Assembly (NCBI GenBank): GCA_019454625.1
Contig: JACFNY010000039.1
Location: 1 to 11,595, forward strand
DNA from: Sphingomonadaceae bacterium
GTDB taxonomy: Bacteria > Pseudomonadota > Alphaproteobacteria > Sphingomonadales > Sphingomonadaceae
Direction of reading: 5' to 3'
Length of the DNA: 11,595 nucleotides
Positions 1 to 6,615 of this stretch are shown here, in pieces. How positions within the stretch are numbered: position 1 is the first letter of the stretch; every line of letters starts with the position of its first letter. The notes beneath the pieces are model-generated. The model made no database searches. It worked only from the letters and a program-made list of their open reading frames with translations, and was not told where the DNA came from. Both the position numbers and the translations under genes were made by a program.

Positions 1-359
1 CCCGATCCAATGTAGCGCGGCGCCGTGCGCGGCAGGTCGGCGCGCCATTCGATCCTGAGCGCGGTGTCGCCGTAAGGAATGCAGGCGCCGGGTTCGAACG
101 GCTGCGGCGACGGCCATTTCCGCGTGCACGCCGCGATCCACGGCCTCTGGCTTTCGAGGAACGCGGCGGCGCGGCGGTGCGAGACGCCGTGCGGCAGGGT
201 GAGGCCGATGCAGCCGAGCGCGGCGTCGGCGCGAAGCGTCATGCGCCGGGCGCGCGGGCTGACGCGGACCCGAAGCGGCACGGTGCGGCCGTCGACCTCG
301 ACCACGTCGGGCAGCGCCGGCCGCCGCGACAGGGTGCGCCGCAGGAACGCGAGGCTCAT
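1..359 (-). CDS. YgjP-like (M48/DUF45) zinc metallopeptidase, 5' part only
   Basis: The first 119 residues can be read on the minus strand from the ATG at 359; the gene runs off the left edge of the window. The N-terminus carries the pattern VEVDGRTVPLRVRVSPRARR (residues 21-40), then a segment ending LTLPHGVSHRRAAAFLESQ and RPWIA, then PGACIPYGD. This order is typical of the YgjP/DUF45 (SprT-like, M48-type) metallopeptidase family. The zinc-binding HExxH motif lies in the C-terminal half of such proteins and is therefore outside the window, so catalytic competence cannot be judged. Its ATG overlaps the TGA of the upstream ycgN-like gene (ATGA), which indicates translational coupling and cotranscription from the sco side. 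The substrate in the cell is unknown. Family assignment rests on sequence pattern recalled from the family, not on a search. Confidence 0.78.
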   Translation of the reverse strand, partial: MSLAFLRRTLSRRPALPDVVEVDGRTVPLRVRVSPRARRMTLRADAALGCIGLTLPHGVSHRRAAAFLESQRPWIAACTRKWPSPQPFEPGACIPYGDTALRIEWRADLPRTAPRYIGS

Positions 360-799
360 AGCGCACGGTCCAGCATGTGATGTTCGAGGGGACCCGCCTC
401 GTCCTCCGAAACCGTCCATCCGCTCACCGACTCGCCGGCGCGCTTCACGCTTTCGGGGTCTCCGGTGATGAGCGGGTGCCAGTCGGGCAGCGGCTCGCCG
501 AGGTCCAGCAGGCGGTAGGCGCAGGTGGAGGGAAGCCAGTCGATGCTGCGCACCTTCGCGGGGGTCAGCCGCACGCAGTCCGGGATGTGGGCGCGGCGGT
601 TGCGATAGTCGGAGCAGCGGCCGGTGCGCCGGTCGAGCAGGCGGCAGGCGACGTTGGTGGCGACGAGCTCGCCGGTCTCCTCGTCCTCCAGCTTGTGCAG
701 GCAGCACTTGCCGCAGCCGTCGCAGAGCGCTTCCCACTCTGTGCGCGACATGTCCTCGAGCCGCTTCGTTTCCCAGAAGGGCGGCGTCAGCGCACCCAT
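356..799 (-). CDS. YcgN family (UPF0260) cysteine-cluster protein
   Basis: A 147-residue protein of the YcgN/UPF0260 family, cytoplasmic, function not established. It has the family's cysteine cluster CDGCGKCCLHKL (Cys26, Cys29, Cys32, Cys33), followed by Cys52, Cys62, Cys75 and Cys93, and the motif WLPSTCAYRLL ending near 98 plus LPDWHPLITGD. Cysteines in this spacing suggest binding of an Fe-S cluster or zinc, but this is inference. The start at 799 (MGALTPPFWE) was chosen because it aligns with the E. coli YcgN start (PFWQSK); the same frame stays open upstream to 1165, but that part is a shadow of the sco gene. It overlaps the 3' end of sco by 13 bases and its own stop overlaps the next start (ATGA), so the three genes look like one operon. 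Length is normal for the family. Confidence 0.9.
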   Translation of the reverse strand: MGALTPPFWETKRLEDMSRTEWEALCDGCGKCCLHKLEDEETGELVATNVACRLLDRRTGRCSDYRNRRAHIPDCVRLTPAKVRSIDWLPSTCAYRLLDLGEPLPDWHPLITGDPESVKRAGESVSGWTVSEDEAGPLEHHMLDRAL

Positions 800-1419
800 T
801 TCGCAAGGCCCGCGGCGATCGCCGCCGCATCGTCGCCGCGCTCGAAATACAGCATCGGCTTTCCGTCCGGGTCCATCAGGTAGATGAACGCGCTGTGATC
901 CATCAGGTAGTTCTCCGCGTCCGTGCCCTCGCCCTTCGCGGCATAGACGCGGTAGGCGCGCTTCGCCGTGTCGACCTCGGCCTCGCTCCCGGTGAGGCCG
1001 ACGAGGCGCGGGTGGAACGCCGCCACGAAGTCCTTGAGCACGGCGGGCGTGTCGCGCGCCGGATCGACGGTGACGAACACCGGCTGCACGCGCGCCGCGG
1101 CGGCGGGGTTCGCGGCCTCGAAGCGTTGCAGGCCCTGCGCCATGCGCTGCACGTCCACCGGGCACACGTCCGGGCAGAAGCTGTAGCCGAAATAGACGAG
1201 GCGGTAGCGGCCCTTCAGGCTGTCGTTGGTGACGCGGCCCCCGTCCTGGTCGGTGAGCGCGAAGTCGCCGCCGATCGGCGCGCCCGCCAGCGGCGGCGCT
1301 TCCACGCCCTGCGCCGCGGGCTTCTGCGCGGCGAGCCAGATGAAGGCCGCCACGAGCGCGACGGCGGCCGCGAGCAGCAGCGCGATGCGAAGGAAGGGAA
1401 GGCGACGCGGTTGTTTCAT
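787..1419 (-). CDS. senC: SCO family copper chaperone (SCO1/SenC)
   Basis: A 210-residue protein of the SCO1/SenC/PrrC family: a membrane-anchored thioredoxin-fold protein facing the periplasm that helps deliver copper to the CuA site of cytochrome c oxidase. Visible features: a basic start (MKQPRRLPFLR), one transmembrane segment at about residues 12-30, the copper-binding motif FGYSFCPDVCP with Cys82 and Cys86, the VTVDPARDTP motif at 116-125, and the distal copper-ligand histidine His175 in LMDHSAFIYLMD. All three copper ligands are present. The frame also contains a start 15 codons upstream (1464), but the ATG at 1419 gives a standard signal anchor. It is divergent from the ankyrin-regB-regA genes. 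In Rhodobacter senC sits in the reg locus and links oxidase assembly to redox control, so this context fits. Confidence 0.93.
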   Translation of the reverse strand: MKQPRRLPFLRIALLLAAAVALVAAFIWLAAQKPAAQGVEAPPLAGAPIGGDFALTDQDGGRVTNDSLKGRYRLVYFGYSFCPDVCPVDVQRMAQGLQRFEAANPAAAARVQPVFVTVDPARDTPAVLKDFVAAFHPRLVGLTGSEAEVDTAKRAYRVYAAKGEGTDAENYLMDHSAFIYLMDPDGKPMLYFERGDDAAAIAAGLAKWVR

Positions 1420-1481
1420 ATTCAGCCTGTCCGGCCTATAGACCAGCTTTGCTCCCGGGGACAAATCGGATCCGCACCACT

Positions 1482-2129
1482 ATGGCCAGCCTGCGTAACC
1501 TTGCCGCCTTCCTCACGATGTTCGCCGCGCTGTCGCTCGCCGCGCCAGCCGCCGCGCAATTCTCGGACCGCTACAACTTCTTCAAGGCGGTGAAGGACGG
1601 CGACGTGCTGAAGGTGAAATCGCTGATCGACCAGCCGGGCTCGACGCTGATCGACATGCGCGAGAGCGAATCCGGCGAGATGGCGCTGCACATCGTGACG
1701 CGGCGCCGCGACGTGCCGTGGATGAACTTCCTGATCGCCAACGGCGCCAGCGTGAACGTGCGCGACAAGGACGGCAACACGCCGCTGCACGTCGCCGCGC
1801 AGCTCGGCTTCATCGACGGCATCCAGACGCTCGTGCGCCGCAAGGCCGACGTGAACGCCGCGAACAGCCGGGGCGAGAACCCGCTGATCGTCGCCGTGCA
1901 GCAGAGGAACGCCATGGTGGTGCGCGAGCTTCTGAACGCGGGCGCGAACCCCGATCTCGCCGACCATGTCGCGGGCATGTCGGCGCGCGAATACGCCGAG
2001 CGCGACCGCCGCGCCACCGCGATCGTGCGCATGTTCAAGGACAACGACGCCAAGGCGAAGGCGGACGAGACCAAGACCGACGAGACGAAGCCGGTCACCG
2101 TCCTGCCGCTTCCGAACCCCGGAAACTGA
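1482..2129 (+). CDS. Secreted ankyrin-repeat protein upstream of regB
   Basis: A 215-residue protein with a clear Sec signal peptide (residues 1-25, cleavage expected after APAAA before Gln26), so it should act in the periplasm. It contains about four ankyrin repeats: a degenerate one starting YNFFKAVKDGDVLKV (31-45), then GEMALHIVTRR (65-75), a canonical DGNTPLHVAAQLG (97-109), and RGENPLIVAVQQR (130-142), ending in a divergent AREYAERD repeat. The last 30 residues are low-complexity (Lys, Asp, Glu, Thr, then Pro). Ankyrin repeats bind proteins; the partner is unknown. Start: ATG at 1482 rather than the in-frame TTG at 1449, because only the former puts the signal peptide at the N-terminus. 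It ends 11 bases before regB, so it is probably cotranscribed with regB-regA. A role in redox signalling would be speculation. Confidence 0.85.
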   Translation: MASLRNLAAFLTMFAALSLAAPAAAQFSDRYNFFKAVKDGDVLKVKSLIDQPGSTLIDMRESESGEMALHIVTRRRDVPWMNFLIANGASVNVRDKDGNTPLHVAAQLGFIDGIQTLVRRKADVNAANSRGENPLIVAVQQRNAMVVRELLNAGANPDLADHVAGMSAREYAERDRRATAIVRMFKDNDAKAKADETKTDETKPVTVLPLPNPGN

Positions 2130-2140
2130 CGGGCCGCGGC

Positions 2141-3445
2141 GTGCCGCAGCCGCAATCGCTTCCGCAGGCGCCGCTCCAGCAGGCCCCGCTGCCGACGGCG
2201 CTCGGCACGGCGGGCGTGCGCGTCCGCACGCTCGTCACCATCCGCTGGATGGCGATCGCCGGCCAGTCGATCGCGTTCCTCGTCGTGCACCTGCTGCTCG
2301 GCTTCCAGGTGCCGCTTGCGGCGGCGGGCGCGGCGATCCTCGCCTCCGCGGTGCTCAACATCGGGCTTTCGACGCTCTATGCGCCGACCGCGCGTCTCGT
2401 CGGCGTGGAGGCGCTGCTGCACCTCGCCTTCGACCTGCTCCAGCTCGGCGTCCTCCTCTACCTCACCGGCGGGCTCGCCAACCCGTTCAGCGTGCTGCTC
2501 GTCGTGCCGGTGACGATCTCCGCGACGCTGCTCAGCGCGCGCGCCACGGTGGCGCTGATCCTCATCGCAACGGCGATCCTCGGCGTGCTCTGGAAATGGT
2601 CGCTGCCGCTGCCGTGGGCGGGGCCGCCGCCGGCGCTGCCGCCGATCTACGTGCTCGCCAGCCTCGTCGCGCTCGGCTTCACCGTCGTCTTCCTCGCCAT
2701 CTACGTGCTGCGCGTGTCGCTCGACGCGCGGCGCTGGCAGCAGGCGCTCGTCATCACGCAGGCGGTGCTGGAGCGGGAGACGAAGATGTCGGCGCTCGGC
2801 GCGCTCGCCGCGGCGTCGGCGCACGAACTCGGCGGCCCGCTCGGCACGATCAGTCTCGTCGCGCGCGACCTCGCCGAGACATTGGAAGGCGACCCCGACT
2901 TCGGCGAGGACGTCGCCCTGCTCGACCGGGAGGCGAGGCGCTGCCGCGAGATCATGGCCGATCTCGCACGGCGCGCCGAGGTGGATGCGCCGTTTCCCCA
3001 CGTGCCGCTCCGCGTGCTGCTGCACGAGGTCGCGCAGCCCTTCGAGGCGAGCGGCAAGCGCGTGCACGTCGAGGCTCCCGCGACCGTGGTGGCGCGCACG
3101 CCCGAGCTGCTGCACGGCCTGCTGAACCTCGTCGACAACGCCGTGCGCCACGCGGCGCGCGACGTGCGGATCACGGCGACCACGGATGACGACAGCGTGG
3201 CGCTCGAAATCGCCGACGACGGCGCCGGTTTCCCGCCCGAGTTGCTGCCGCAGCTCGGCGAGCCGTACCTCGGCCCGTCGCGCTCGGCGCGCGGCGGCAC
3301 GGGGCTCGGTATCTTCATCGCCACCACGCTCATCGAGCGCACCGGCGGCCGGGTCGCATTTCGAAATGCCGCAGGCGGCGGCGCGGTAGTCGAAATCGTC
3401 TGGCCGATCGCCTATATCGCGGCAGGAACGGAAGGACAGGCATGA
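2141..3445 (+). CDS. regB: RegB/PrrB/ActS redox-sensing membrane histidine kinase
   Basis: About 434 residues. Six predicted membrane segments lie in the N-terminal half (from IRWMAIAGQS to IYVLRV), with the ubiquinone-linked motif GGLANPF at 110-116. A HisKA domain follows: H-box SAHELGGPLGT with phospho-accepting His228, then Cys268 in ARRCREIM, which matches the redox-active Cys265 of Rhodobacter capsulatus RegB. The ATPase domain shows the N-box (NLVDNAVRHA, Asn333), the DDGAGF box and GGTGLGIFIA. RegB controls RegA phosphorylation in response to redox state (respiration, carbon and nitrogen fixation in relatives). Oddity: H+4 is Gly, where HisKA kinases of the HExx[TN]P type have Thr or Asn. 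The start is uncertain: GTG at 2141 is the likely choice because the open frame upstream overlaps the ankyrin gene; GTG at 2216 is an alternative. It overlaps regA by ATGA. Confidence 0.92.
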   Translation: MPQPQSLPQAPLQQAPLPTALGTAGVRVRTLVTIRWMAIAGQSIAFLVVHLLLGFQVPLAAAGAAILASAVLNIGLSTLYAPTARLVGVEALLHLAFDLLQLGVLLYLTGGLANPFSVLLVVPVTISATLLSARATVALILIATAILGVLWKWSLPLPWAGPPPALPPIYVLASLVALGFTVVFLAIYVLRVSLDARRWQQALVITQAVLERETKMSALGALAAASAHELGGPLGTISLVARDLAETLEGDPDFGEDVALLDREARRCREIMADLARRAEVDAPFPHVPLRVLLHEVAQPFEASGKRVHVEAPATVVARTPELLHGLLNLVDNAVRHAARDVRITATTDDDSVALEIADDGAGFPPELLPQLGEPYLGPSRSARGGTGLGIFIATTLIERTGGRVAFRNAAGGGAVVEIVWPIAYIAAGTEGQA

Positions 3446-4035
3446 CCCCCGATACCAGAACCGGCGAGACCCGGACCGACGAAACCGAAACCGGCGCTCC
3501 GCGTGCCGCCGCAGACCGCACGCTGCTGCTCGTGGACGACGACAACGCCTTTCGCCAGCGGCTCGGCCTGACGCTCGAACGCCGCGGCTACACGGTCGCG
3601 GCCGCCTCCGGCATCGCCGAGGCGCGCGGCATCGCCGCCGAGCTGAAACCGGCCTACGCCGTGCTCGACATGCGGCTCGCCGACGGCAACGGGCTCGATC
3701 TCGTCGGCGAGCTGCGCGCGCTGCGGCCGGGCATCCGCATCGTGATGCTCACCGGCTACGGCAACCTCGCCACCGCCGTCGCGGCGGTGAAGGCCGGCGC
3801 GGTCGATTACCTGCCGAAGCCCGCCGATCCCGACGACATACTGAACGCGCTGCTCGCCCCCGGCGAGGCGAAGCCCGCGCCGCCCGACGAGCCGATGTCC
3901 GCCGACCGCGTGAAATGGGAGCACATCCAGCGCGTCTACGAGCTTTGCGACCGCAACGTCTCCGAAACCGCGCGGCGTCTGAAGATGCACCGGCGGACGC
4001 TGCAACGCATCCTCTCCAAGCGCTCGCCGCGTTAG
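3442..4035 (+). CDS. regA: RegA/PrrA/ActR response regulator
   Basis: A 197-residue DNA-binding response regulator. The receiver domain spans about residues 26-138: acidic pocket Asp32-Asp34, phosphorylation site Asp76 in AVLDMRL, Thr104 in MLTGYG and Lys126 in LPKPAD. A proline-rich linker (about 139-150) leads to a Fis-type helix-turn-helix at 155-194, with the RegA-typical sequence NVSETARRLKMHRRTLQRIL. All key residues are intact. The first 20 residues (rich in Thr, Arg, Glu, Asp) are an extension that I do not recognise. The ATG overlaps the regB stop and has a good ribosome site (GGAAGGACAGG). Thus kinase and regulator are cotranscribed, unlike R. capsulatus where regA follows senC and regB is divergent. 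The stop codon overlaps the stop of mmcB on the other strand. Confidence 0.95.
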   Translation: MTPDTRTGETRTDETETGAPRAAADRTLLLVDDDNAFRQRLGLTLERRGYTVAAASGIAEARGIAAELKPAYAVLDMRLADGNGLDLVGELRALRPGIRIVMLTGYGNLATAVAAVKAGAVDYLPKPADPDDILNALLAPGEAKPAPPDEPMSADRVKWEHIQRVYELCDRNVSETARRLKMHRRTLQRILSKRSPR

Positions 4036-4511
4036 GACAGCTCTCCGAAGAACGGGTCCTCCGACCGCTGCAAGCGGCTCGCGGCGAGTCTGCCGAAGCG
4101 GAGGATTTCCGTGCGCCGCCGCGCGGCGGGGAGCGGGCTCGTCGGCGCCGTCCGCAGGATCGCCGCGTCGAAGCGGTCGGCGACGATGACGCCGCTGATC
4201 TCCGGCCGGAACGCCGCTTCGTCGAGGATCGCGGCGGGAATGTGCGGCGGCACCGCCCAGAAGAAGCGGTCGCAGAAGTCGAGATAGTCCGGCCACTTCA
4301 TGTCGCCGCGCAGATCGGCGAGCGACACCTTCACCTCGCAGATGACGATCTCGCCCTTCGCGTCCACCGCATAGACGTCCGCACGGCGGCCGTTGCGCAG
4401 CGGCACCTCGGCGAGCGCGGCGAGGCCCAGATGATGGAACATGCGGCAAACGCCGCGCACCACGTCGCACGCGATCATCGGGGTTTCGGCAGGCAGCGCG
4501 GCGGAGCTCAT
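4032..4511 (-). CDS. mmcB: MmcB family DNA repair protein (PD-(D/E)XK fold)
   Basis: A 159-residue protein of the MmcB family, a putative DNA repair nuclease named in Caulobacter, where loss raises sensitivity to mitomycin C-type damage. The core fits a PD-(D/E)XK nuclease: Glu35 in ALAEVPL, Asp45 in GRRADVYAV, and Glu59-Val-Lys61 in IVICEVKVS, followed by the family-typical DMKWPDYLDFCDRFFWAVP (about 70-88). The start at 4511 is preceded by GAGG at a short distance; Met12 is an alternative. A LexA box lies 15 bases upstream of the ATG, so SOS induction is expected. It is downstream of the cell wall hydrolase gene (39-base gap) but probably has its own promoter. Tail-to-tail with regA, sharing 4 bases. 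Confidence 0.92.
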   Translation of the reverse strand: MSSAALPAETPMIACDVVRGVCRMFHHLGLAALAEVPLRNGRRADVYAVDAKGEIVICEVKVSLADLRGDMKWPDYLDFCDRFFWAVPPHIPAAILDEAAFRPEISGVIVADRFDAAILRTAPTSPLPAARRRTEILRFGRLAASRLQRSEDPFFGELS

Positions 4512-4526
4512 CGCCTCACTTTAGCA

Positions 4527-4541
4527 GAACAAGGCGGGAAC
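4527..4541 (-). promoter_or_regulatory. LexA (SOS) box before mmcB
   Basis: On the minus strand this reads GTTCCCGCCTTGTTC, an exact match to the alphaproteobacterial LexA consensus GTTC-N7-GTTC (a direct repeat). It lies in the 39-base gap between the cell wall hydrolase and mmcB, ending 15 bases before the mmcB ATG, where LexA would block RNA polymerase or early elongation. The mmcB gene belongs to the SOS regulon in Caulobacter, so position and target gene agree. No convincing -35/-10 pair was identified. Confidence 0.85.
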
Positions 4542-4550
4542 GAAAGACGT

Positions 4551-5252
4551 CTAGCGGTAGAAGACGTGGCCGCCGATACGGCGGGTCTCTTCCTTCACGC
4601 GGCGCCAGCCCGGCTTCACGTAGGTGGCGTGGAAGAAGGTCGCCTTGTCGGTCACGTCCTGCCAGCCCTGCGCCGCGGCGATGATCGCGATGGCCTCGGC
4701 GCGCCTCCACGCCGGGCCCTTCACGGCGGGAACGTCGGGCTTGCCGTCGAAGGTGAAGGAGAACTGCCCGCTCTGGTAGACGACGCCGCAGATGTCGTCG
4801 GGCCAGCGGTCGTGCGCCGCGCGGTTGAGGATGACCTGCGCGACGGCGAGCTGGCCTTCGAGCGATTCGCCGCGCGCCTCGAAGTAGATCGCGCTGGCGA
4901 GGCAGCGCATGTCACCGTCGAGTTCGCTGCGGTGCATGTCGGCGACGTCGCCCACCAGCGCAGCGAGATCGAGCGCCGGTTCGGATGACGGTTCGGACGC
5001 CGCTTCGGCCTCATGCGCGGCGGCGATCGGGCTGACGCGCGGCGTCTGGTCCACATCCAGTTCGTTTTCGATGCGGATCGGCGAGAACGGCAGGCCCTGC
5101 GGCGCGGCCGTCGGCACGTCGAGCGCGATCGAGGCCGGCTTCAGGTTGGAGACGATGACGTCGCCCGCCACCGGGGCCGCGCTCGGCCACACCATCGCGA
5201 TCATCGCCGCGCAGGACGCGACGAGGCCGATGCCCCGTATGGATTTCGACAT
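4551..5252 (-). CDS. SleB/CwlJ-type cell wall hydrolase
   Basis: A 233-residue protein with a Hydrolase_2 (SleB/CwlJ) domain in the C-terminal half (about 117-232): CLASAIYFEARGES with the putative catalytic Glu125, then LAVAQVILNRA, CGVVYQSGQFSFTFDGKPD and FFHATYVKPGWR. The family cleaves peptidoglycan glycan strands; in Gram-negative bacteria these are growth-related or accessory cell wall hydrolases rather than spore lysins. The N-terminus (about 1-27) is hydrophobic after SKSIRG and is a signal peptide or membrane anchor; residues 31-115 are a low-complexity, acidic linker expected in the periplasm. No good ribosome site precedes the ATG at 5252, so the start is moderately certain. The 165-base region upstream has no gene and must carry its promoter. 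The nuclease gene mmcB follows. Confidence 0.9.
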   Translation of the reverse strand: MSKSIRGIGLVASCAAMIAMVWPSAAPVAGDVIVSNLKPASIALDVPTAAPQGLPFSPIRIENELDVDQTPRVSPIAAAHEAEAASEPSSEPALDLAALVGDVADMHRSELDGDMRCLASAIYFEARGESLEGQLAVAQVILNRAAHDRWPDDICGVVYQSGQFSFTFDGKPDVPAVKGPAWRRAEAIAIIAAAQGWQDVTDKATFFHATYVKPGWRRVKEETRRIGGHVFYR

Positions 5253-5386
5253 GGAAGGGTCCGCTCGTTGTCCGGGGCCGCCCGAAGGGGCGAGCGGGGC
5301 CGAAAGTCAGGCCGCCAGCGCCGGGAGTTCAACATCAGCGCCTGCCCACCGGGAATGGCGCCCAACAAATTCGCCGTGCGGATTGC

Positions 5387-5404
5387 CTCCCTGACAGTCG
5401 GGAG
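5387..5404. other. Small inverted repeat in the gap between DUF1491 gene and cell wall hydrolase
   Basis: The gap 5253-5417 holds no gene. Just after the DUF1491 stop, CTCCC and GGGAG form a 5-bp stem around an 8-base loop (TGACAGTC). It might end transcription of the hpf-ptsN-PilZ-DUF1491 operon, or be an operator of the hydrolase gene, but there is no T-tract and the stem is short. A second 5-bp stem with a 4-base loop (5279-5292, CGCCC GAAG GGGCG) lies in the leader of the hydrolase gene. Confidence 0.25.
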
Positions 5405-5417
5405 TCAACATATTCCG

Positions 5418-5741
5418 TTAATCTTTATCGACAAAACGTTGCGGATCATCGACGTCCAGTTCGACGATCCACAAATCGGGATCGAATTTCCTGCGTTTTT
5501 CGAGCGCGTCCTGCGCTGCCGGATCGCGCTCCTCGCGATTTTCGAAGATCGGCTGCCACGAGACCTTGCCGTCCCCCATGTTGACTCGGGAAAGTGCTGT
5601 CAGCGTGCCGGGCGAATCGCGCAGCAGCAGCAGGACGGCACCCGAATCGGGTTCGCCCTTGGCGATGACGGTGGCGAATCCGCCCGCAGCCTCGACGCGG
5701 CGGCGAAGCGCGCCGAGCCAGATGTCGGTCCTGATTCGCAT
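5418..5741 (-). CDS. DUF1491 family protein
   Basis: A 107-residue protein of the DUF1491 family, small cytoplasmic proteins largely confined to Alphaproteobacteria, with no known function. It begins MRIRTDIWLGALRRRVEAAG, followed by the family-like FATVIAKGEPDSGAVLLLL and ends with PDLWIVELDVDDPQRF. No signal peptide or membrane segment is visible. Start ATG at 5741 was chosen because it aligns with the family start; the frame is open upstream to 6014 but that part is a shadow of the PilZ gene. It begins 8 bases after the PilZ stop, so it is the last gene of the hpf-ptsN-PilZ-DUF1491 unit. No function should be inferred beyond that association. Confidence 0.85.
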   Translation of the reverse strand: MRIRTDIWLGALRRRVEAAGGFATVIAKGEPDSGAVLLLLRDSPGTLTALSRVNMGDGKVSWQPIFENREERDPAAQDALEKRRKFDPDLWIVELDVDDPQRFVDKD

Positions 5742-5749
5742 CGCGCCGG

Positions 5750-6118
5750 TCAGGCGCTGGCGGCGGCGGCGTGTCCCGGCTGATCCGGCTTGGCGTCGAG
5801 CAGCCCGAGCATACGCGCCTTGTCGCCAAGCCGCTGCAGCCCGCCCGAGTCGCCGTCGACGAAGACGAGGCCCATCAGCCCCTGGTCCGCCCACGCGACG
5901 AGGCACGGAAACGTGCCGAACTTCGGCAGGAACAGGTGGAGCGCGGTGCCTTTCGGCAGCATCTGCTTGCAGGCGATGCGCGCGCCGCTCGTCGAGATGT
6001 CGCGCACGATGCACCCGAACTGCCGGTCGATCAGGCGGACCTCGCCCTTGAATACGACCTGACGGCGGCCCGCGAGGCGGGCCGTCTTGCCTTCAGCCTG
6101 GGTGTCTTCGATGCTCAT
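5750..6118 (-). CDS. PilZ-domain protein (probable c-di-GMP receptor)
   Basis: A 122-residue single-domain PilZ protein. Both c-di-GMP contact motifs are present: RxxxR at Arg14-Arg18 (RLAGR) and DxSxxG at Asp40-Gly45 (DISTSG), followed by the beta-barrel segments ARIACK, LHLFLPKFG and VAWADQGLMGLVFVD. The C-terminal 35 residues are an extension without a recognisable domain. It probably binds c-di-GMP in the cytoplasm and acts on a partner protein; which process it controls is not shown here. Its ATG overlaps the ptsN TGA (ATGA), so it is translationally coupled to ptsN, an association that could link nucleotide second-messenger and PTS-Ntr signalling, though cotranscription alone does not prove this. 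Confidence 0.9.
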   Translation of the reverse strand: MSIEDTQAEGKTARLAGRRQVVFKGEVRLIDRQFGCIVRDISTSGARIACKQMLPKGTALHLFLPKFGTFPCLVAWADQGLMGLVFVDGDSGGLQRLGDKARMLGLLDAKPDQPGHAAAASA

Positions 6119-6573
6119 GCTGCTTCGCTATGCCCGACTCCGCTTAAAAGCGCGTAAAGAGCATCACTATTGTTGGTGCCACGCAGCTTGTCGACGAGGC
6201 GGCGGTCGCGGAACATGCGACTGATCTGCGCGAGCGCCTTCAGATGGTCGGCGCCGGCGTCCTCGGGCGCGAGCAGCATGAACACGAGATCGACGGGCTG
6301 GCGGTCGATCGCGTCGAAGTCGATCGGCGGGTCGAGCTTCGCGAACAGGCCCTGCACGGTCTTCAGCTCCGGAAGCCGCGCGTGCGGCACCGCGACGCCG
6401 CCGCCGAGCCCGGTGGAGCCGAGTCGCTCGCGCTCGAGCAGCACCTCCATGATCCGCGCCTCGGGCACGTTCACCACGGCCGCGGCGAGCGCGGCGAGCT
6501 GCTGGAGCAGCGCCTTCTTGCTGCCGGCGCGCAGTCCCGTGTGGACGGTTCGCGGTGTGACCAGGTCGAACAT
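6115..6573 (-). CDS. ptsN: PTS IIA-like nitrogen regulatory protein (EIIA-Ntr)
   Basis: A 152-residue EIIA-Ntr, the terminal phosphate acceptor of the nitrogen PTS (EI-Ntr, NPr, EIIA-Ntr), a cytoplasmic regulator of potassium, nitrogen and stress processes. It spans a single PTS EIIA type-2 domain: LLERERLGSTGLGGGVAVPHAR contains the active-site His64; the motif LVFMLLAPEDAGADHLKALAQISRMFRD follows (about 96-123). Length and motifs are normal. It lies 51 bases downstream of hpf, and overlaps the PilZ gene by ATGA. The pairing hpf-ptsN is the same as in the rpoN-hpf-ptsN cluster of many Proteobacteria, but no rpoN is upstream here; dnaQ is. No strong ribosome site is seen before the ATG. Confidence 0.93.
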   Translation of the reverse strand: MFDLVTPRTVHTGLRAGSKKALLQQLAALAAAVVNVPEARIMEVLLERERLGSTGLGGGVAVPHARLPELKTVQGLFAKLDPPIDFDAIDRQPVDLVFMLLAPEDAGADHLKALAQISRMFRDRRLVDKLRGTNNSDALYALLSGVGHSEAA

Positions 6574-6615
6574 GCTTGCGCTTCTACTCCGGGCCGTCTG
6601 GAAGGGCCGTTAACG

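Noticed and set aside
1449..1481. TTG start for the ankyrin gene
   Set aside because: It would place 11 charged residues before the signal peptide; the ATG at 1482 is the natural start.
1718..2140. Extension of regB upstream to 1718
   Set aside because: These 141 codons overlap the ankyrin gene in another frame and have no membrane or kinase character; RegB proteins start just before the first membrane segment.
1571..3151. Long minus-strand open frame (526 codons) across ankyrin and regB
   Set aside because: Arg/His/Glu-rich with no recognisable family; it is the antisense shadow of two well-supported genes in GC-rich DNA.
3915..4988. Plus-strand open frame of 357 codons across regA end, mmcB and hydrolase
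   Set aside because: Crosses three genes in a non-coding frame; Arg/Glu-rich composition typical of shadows.
5380..5408. Sigma-70 promoter for the cell wall hydrolase (TTGACT on the minus strand at 5403-5408)
   Set aside because: Good -35 but no acceptable -10 at 16-18 bases spacing.
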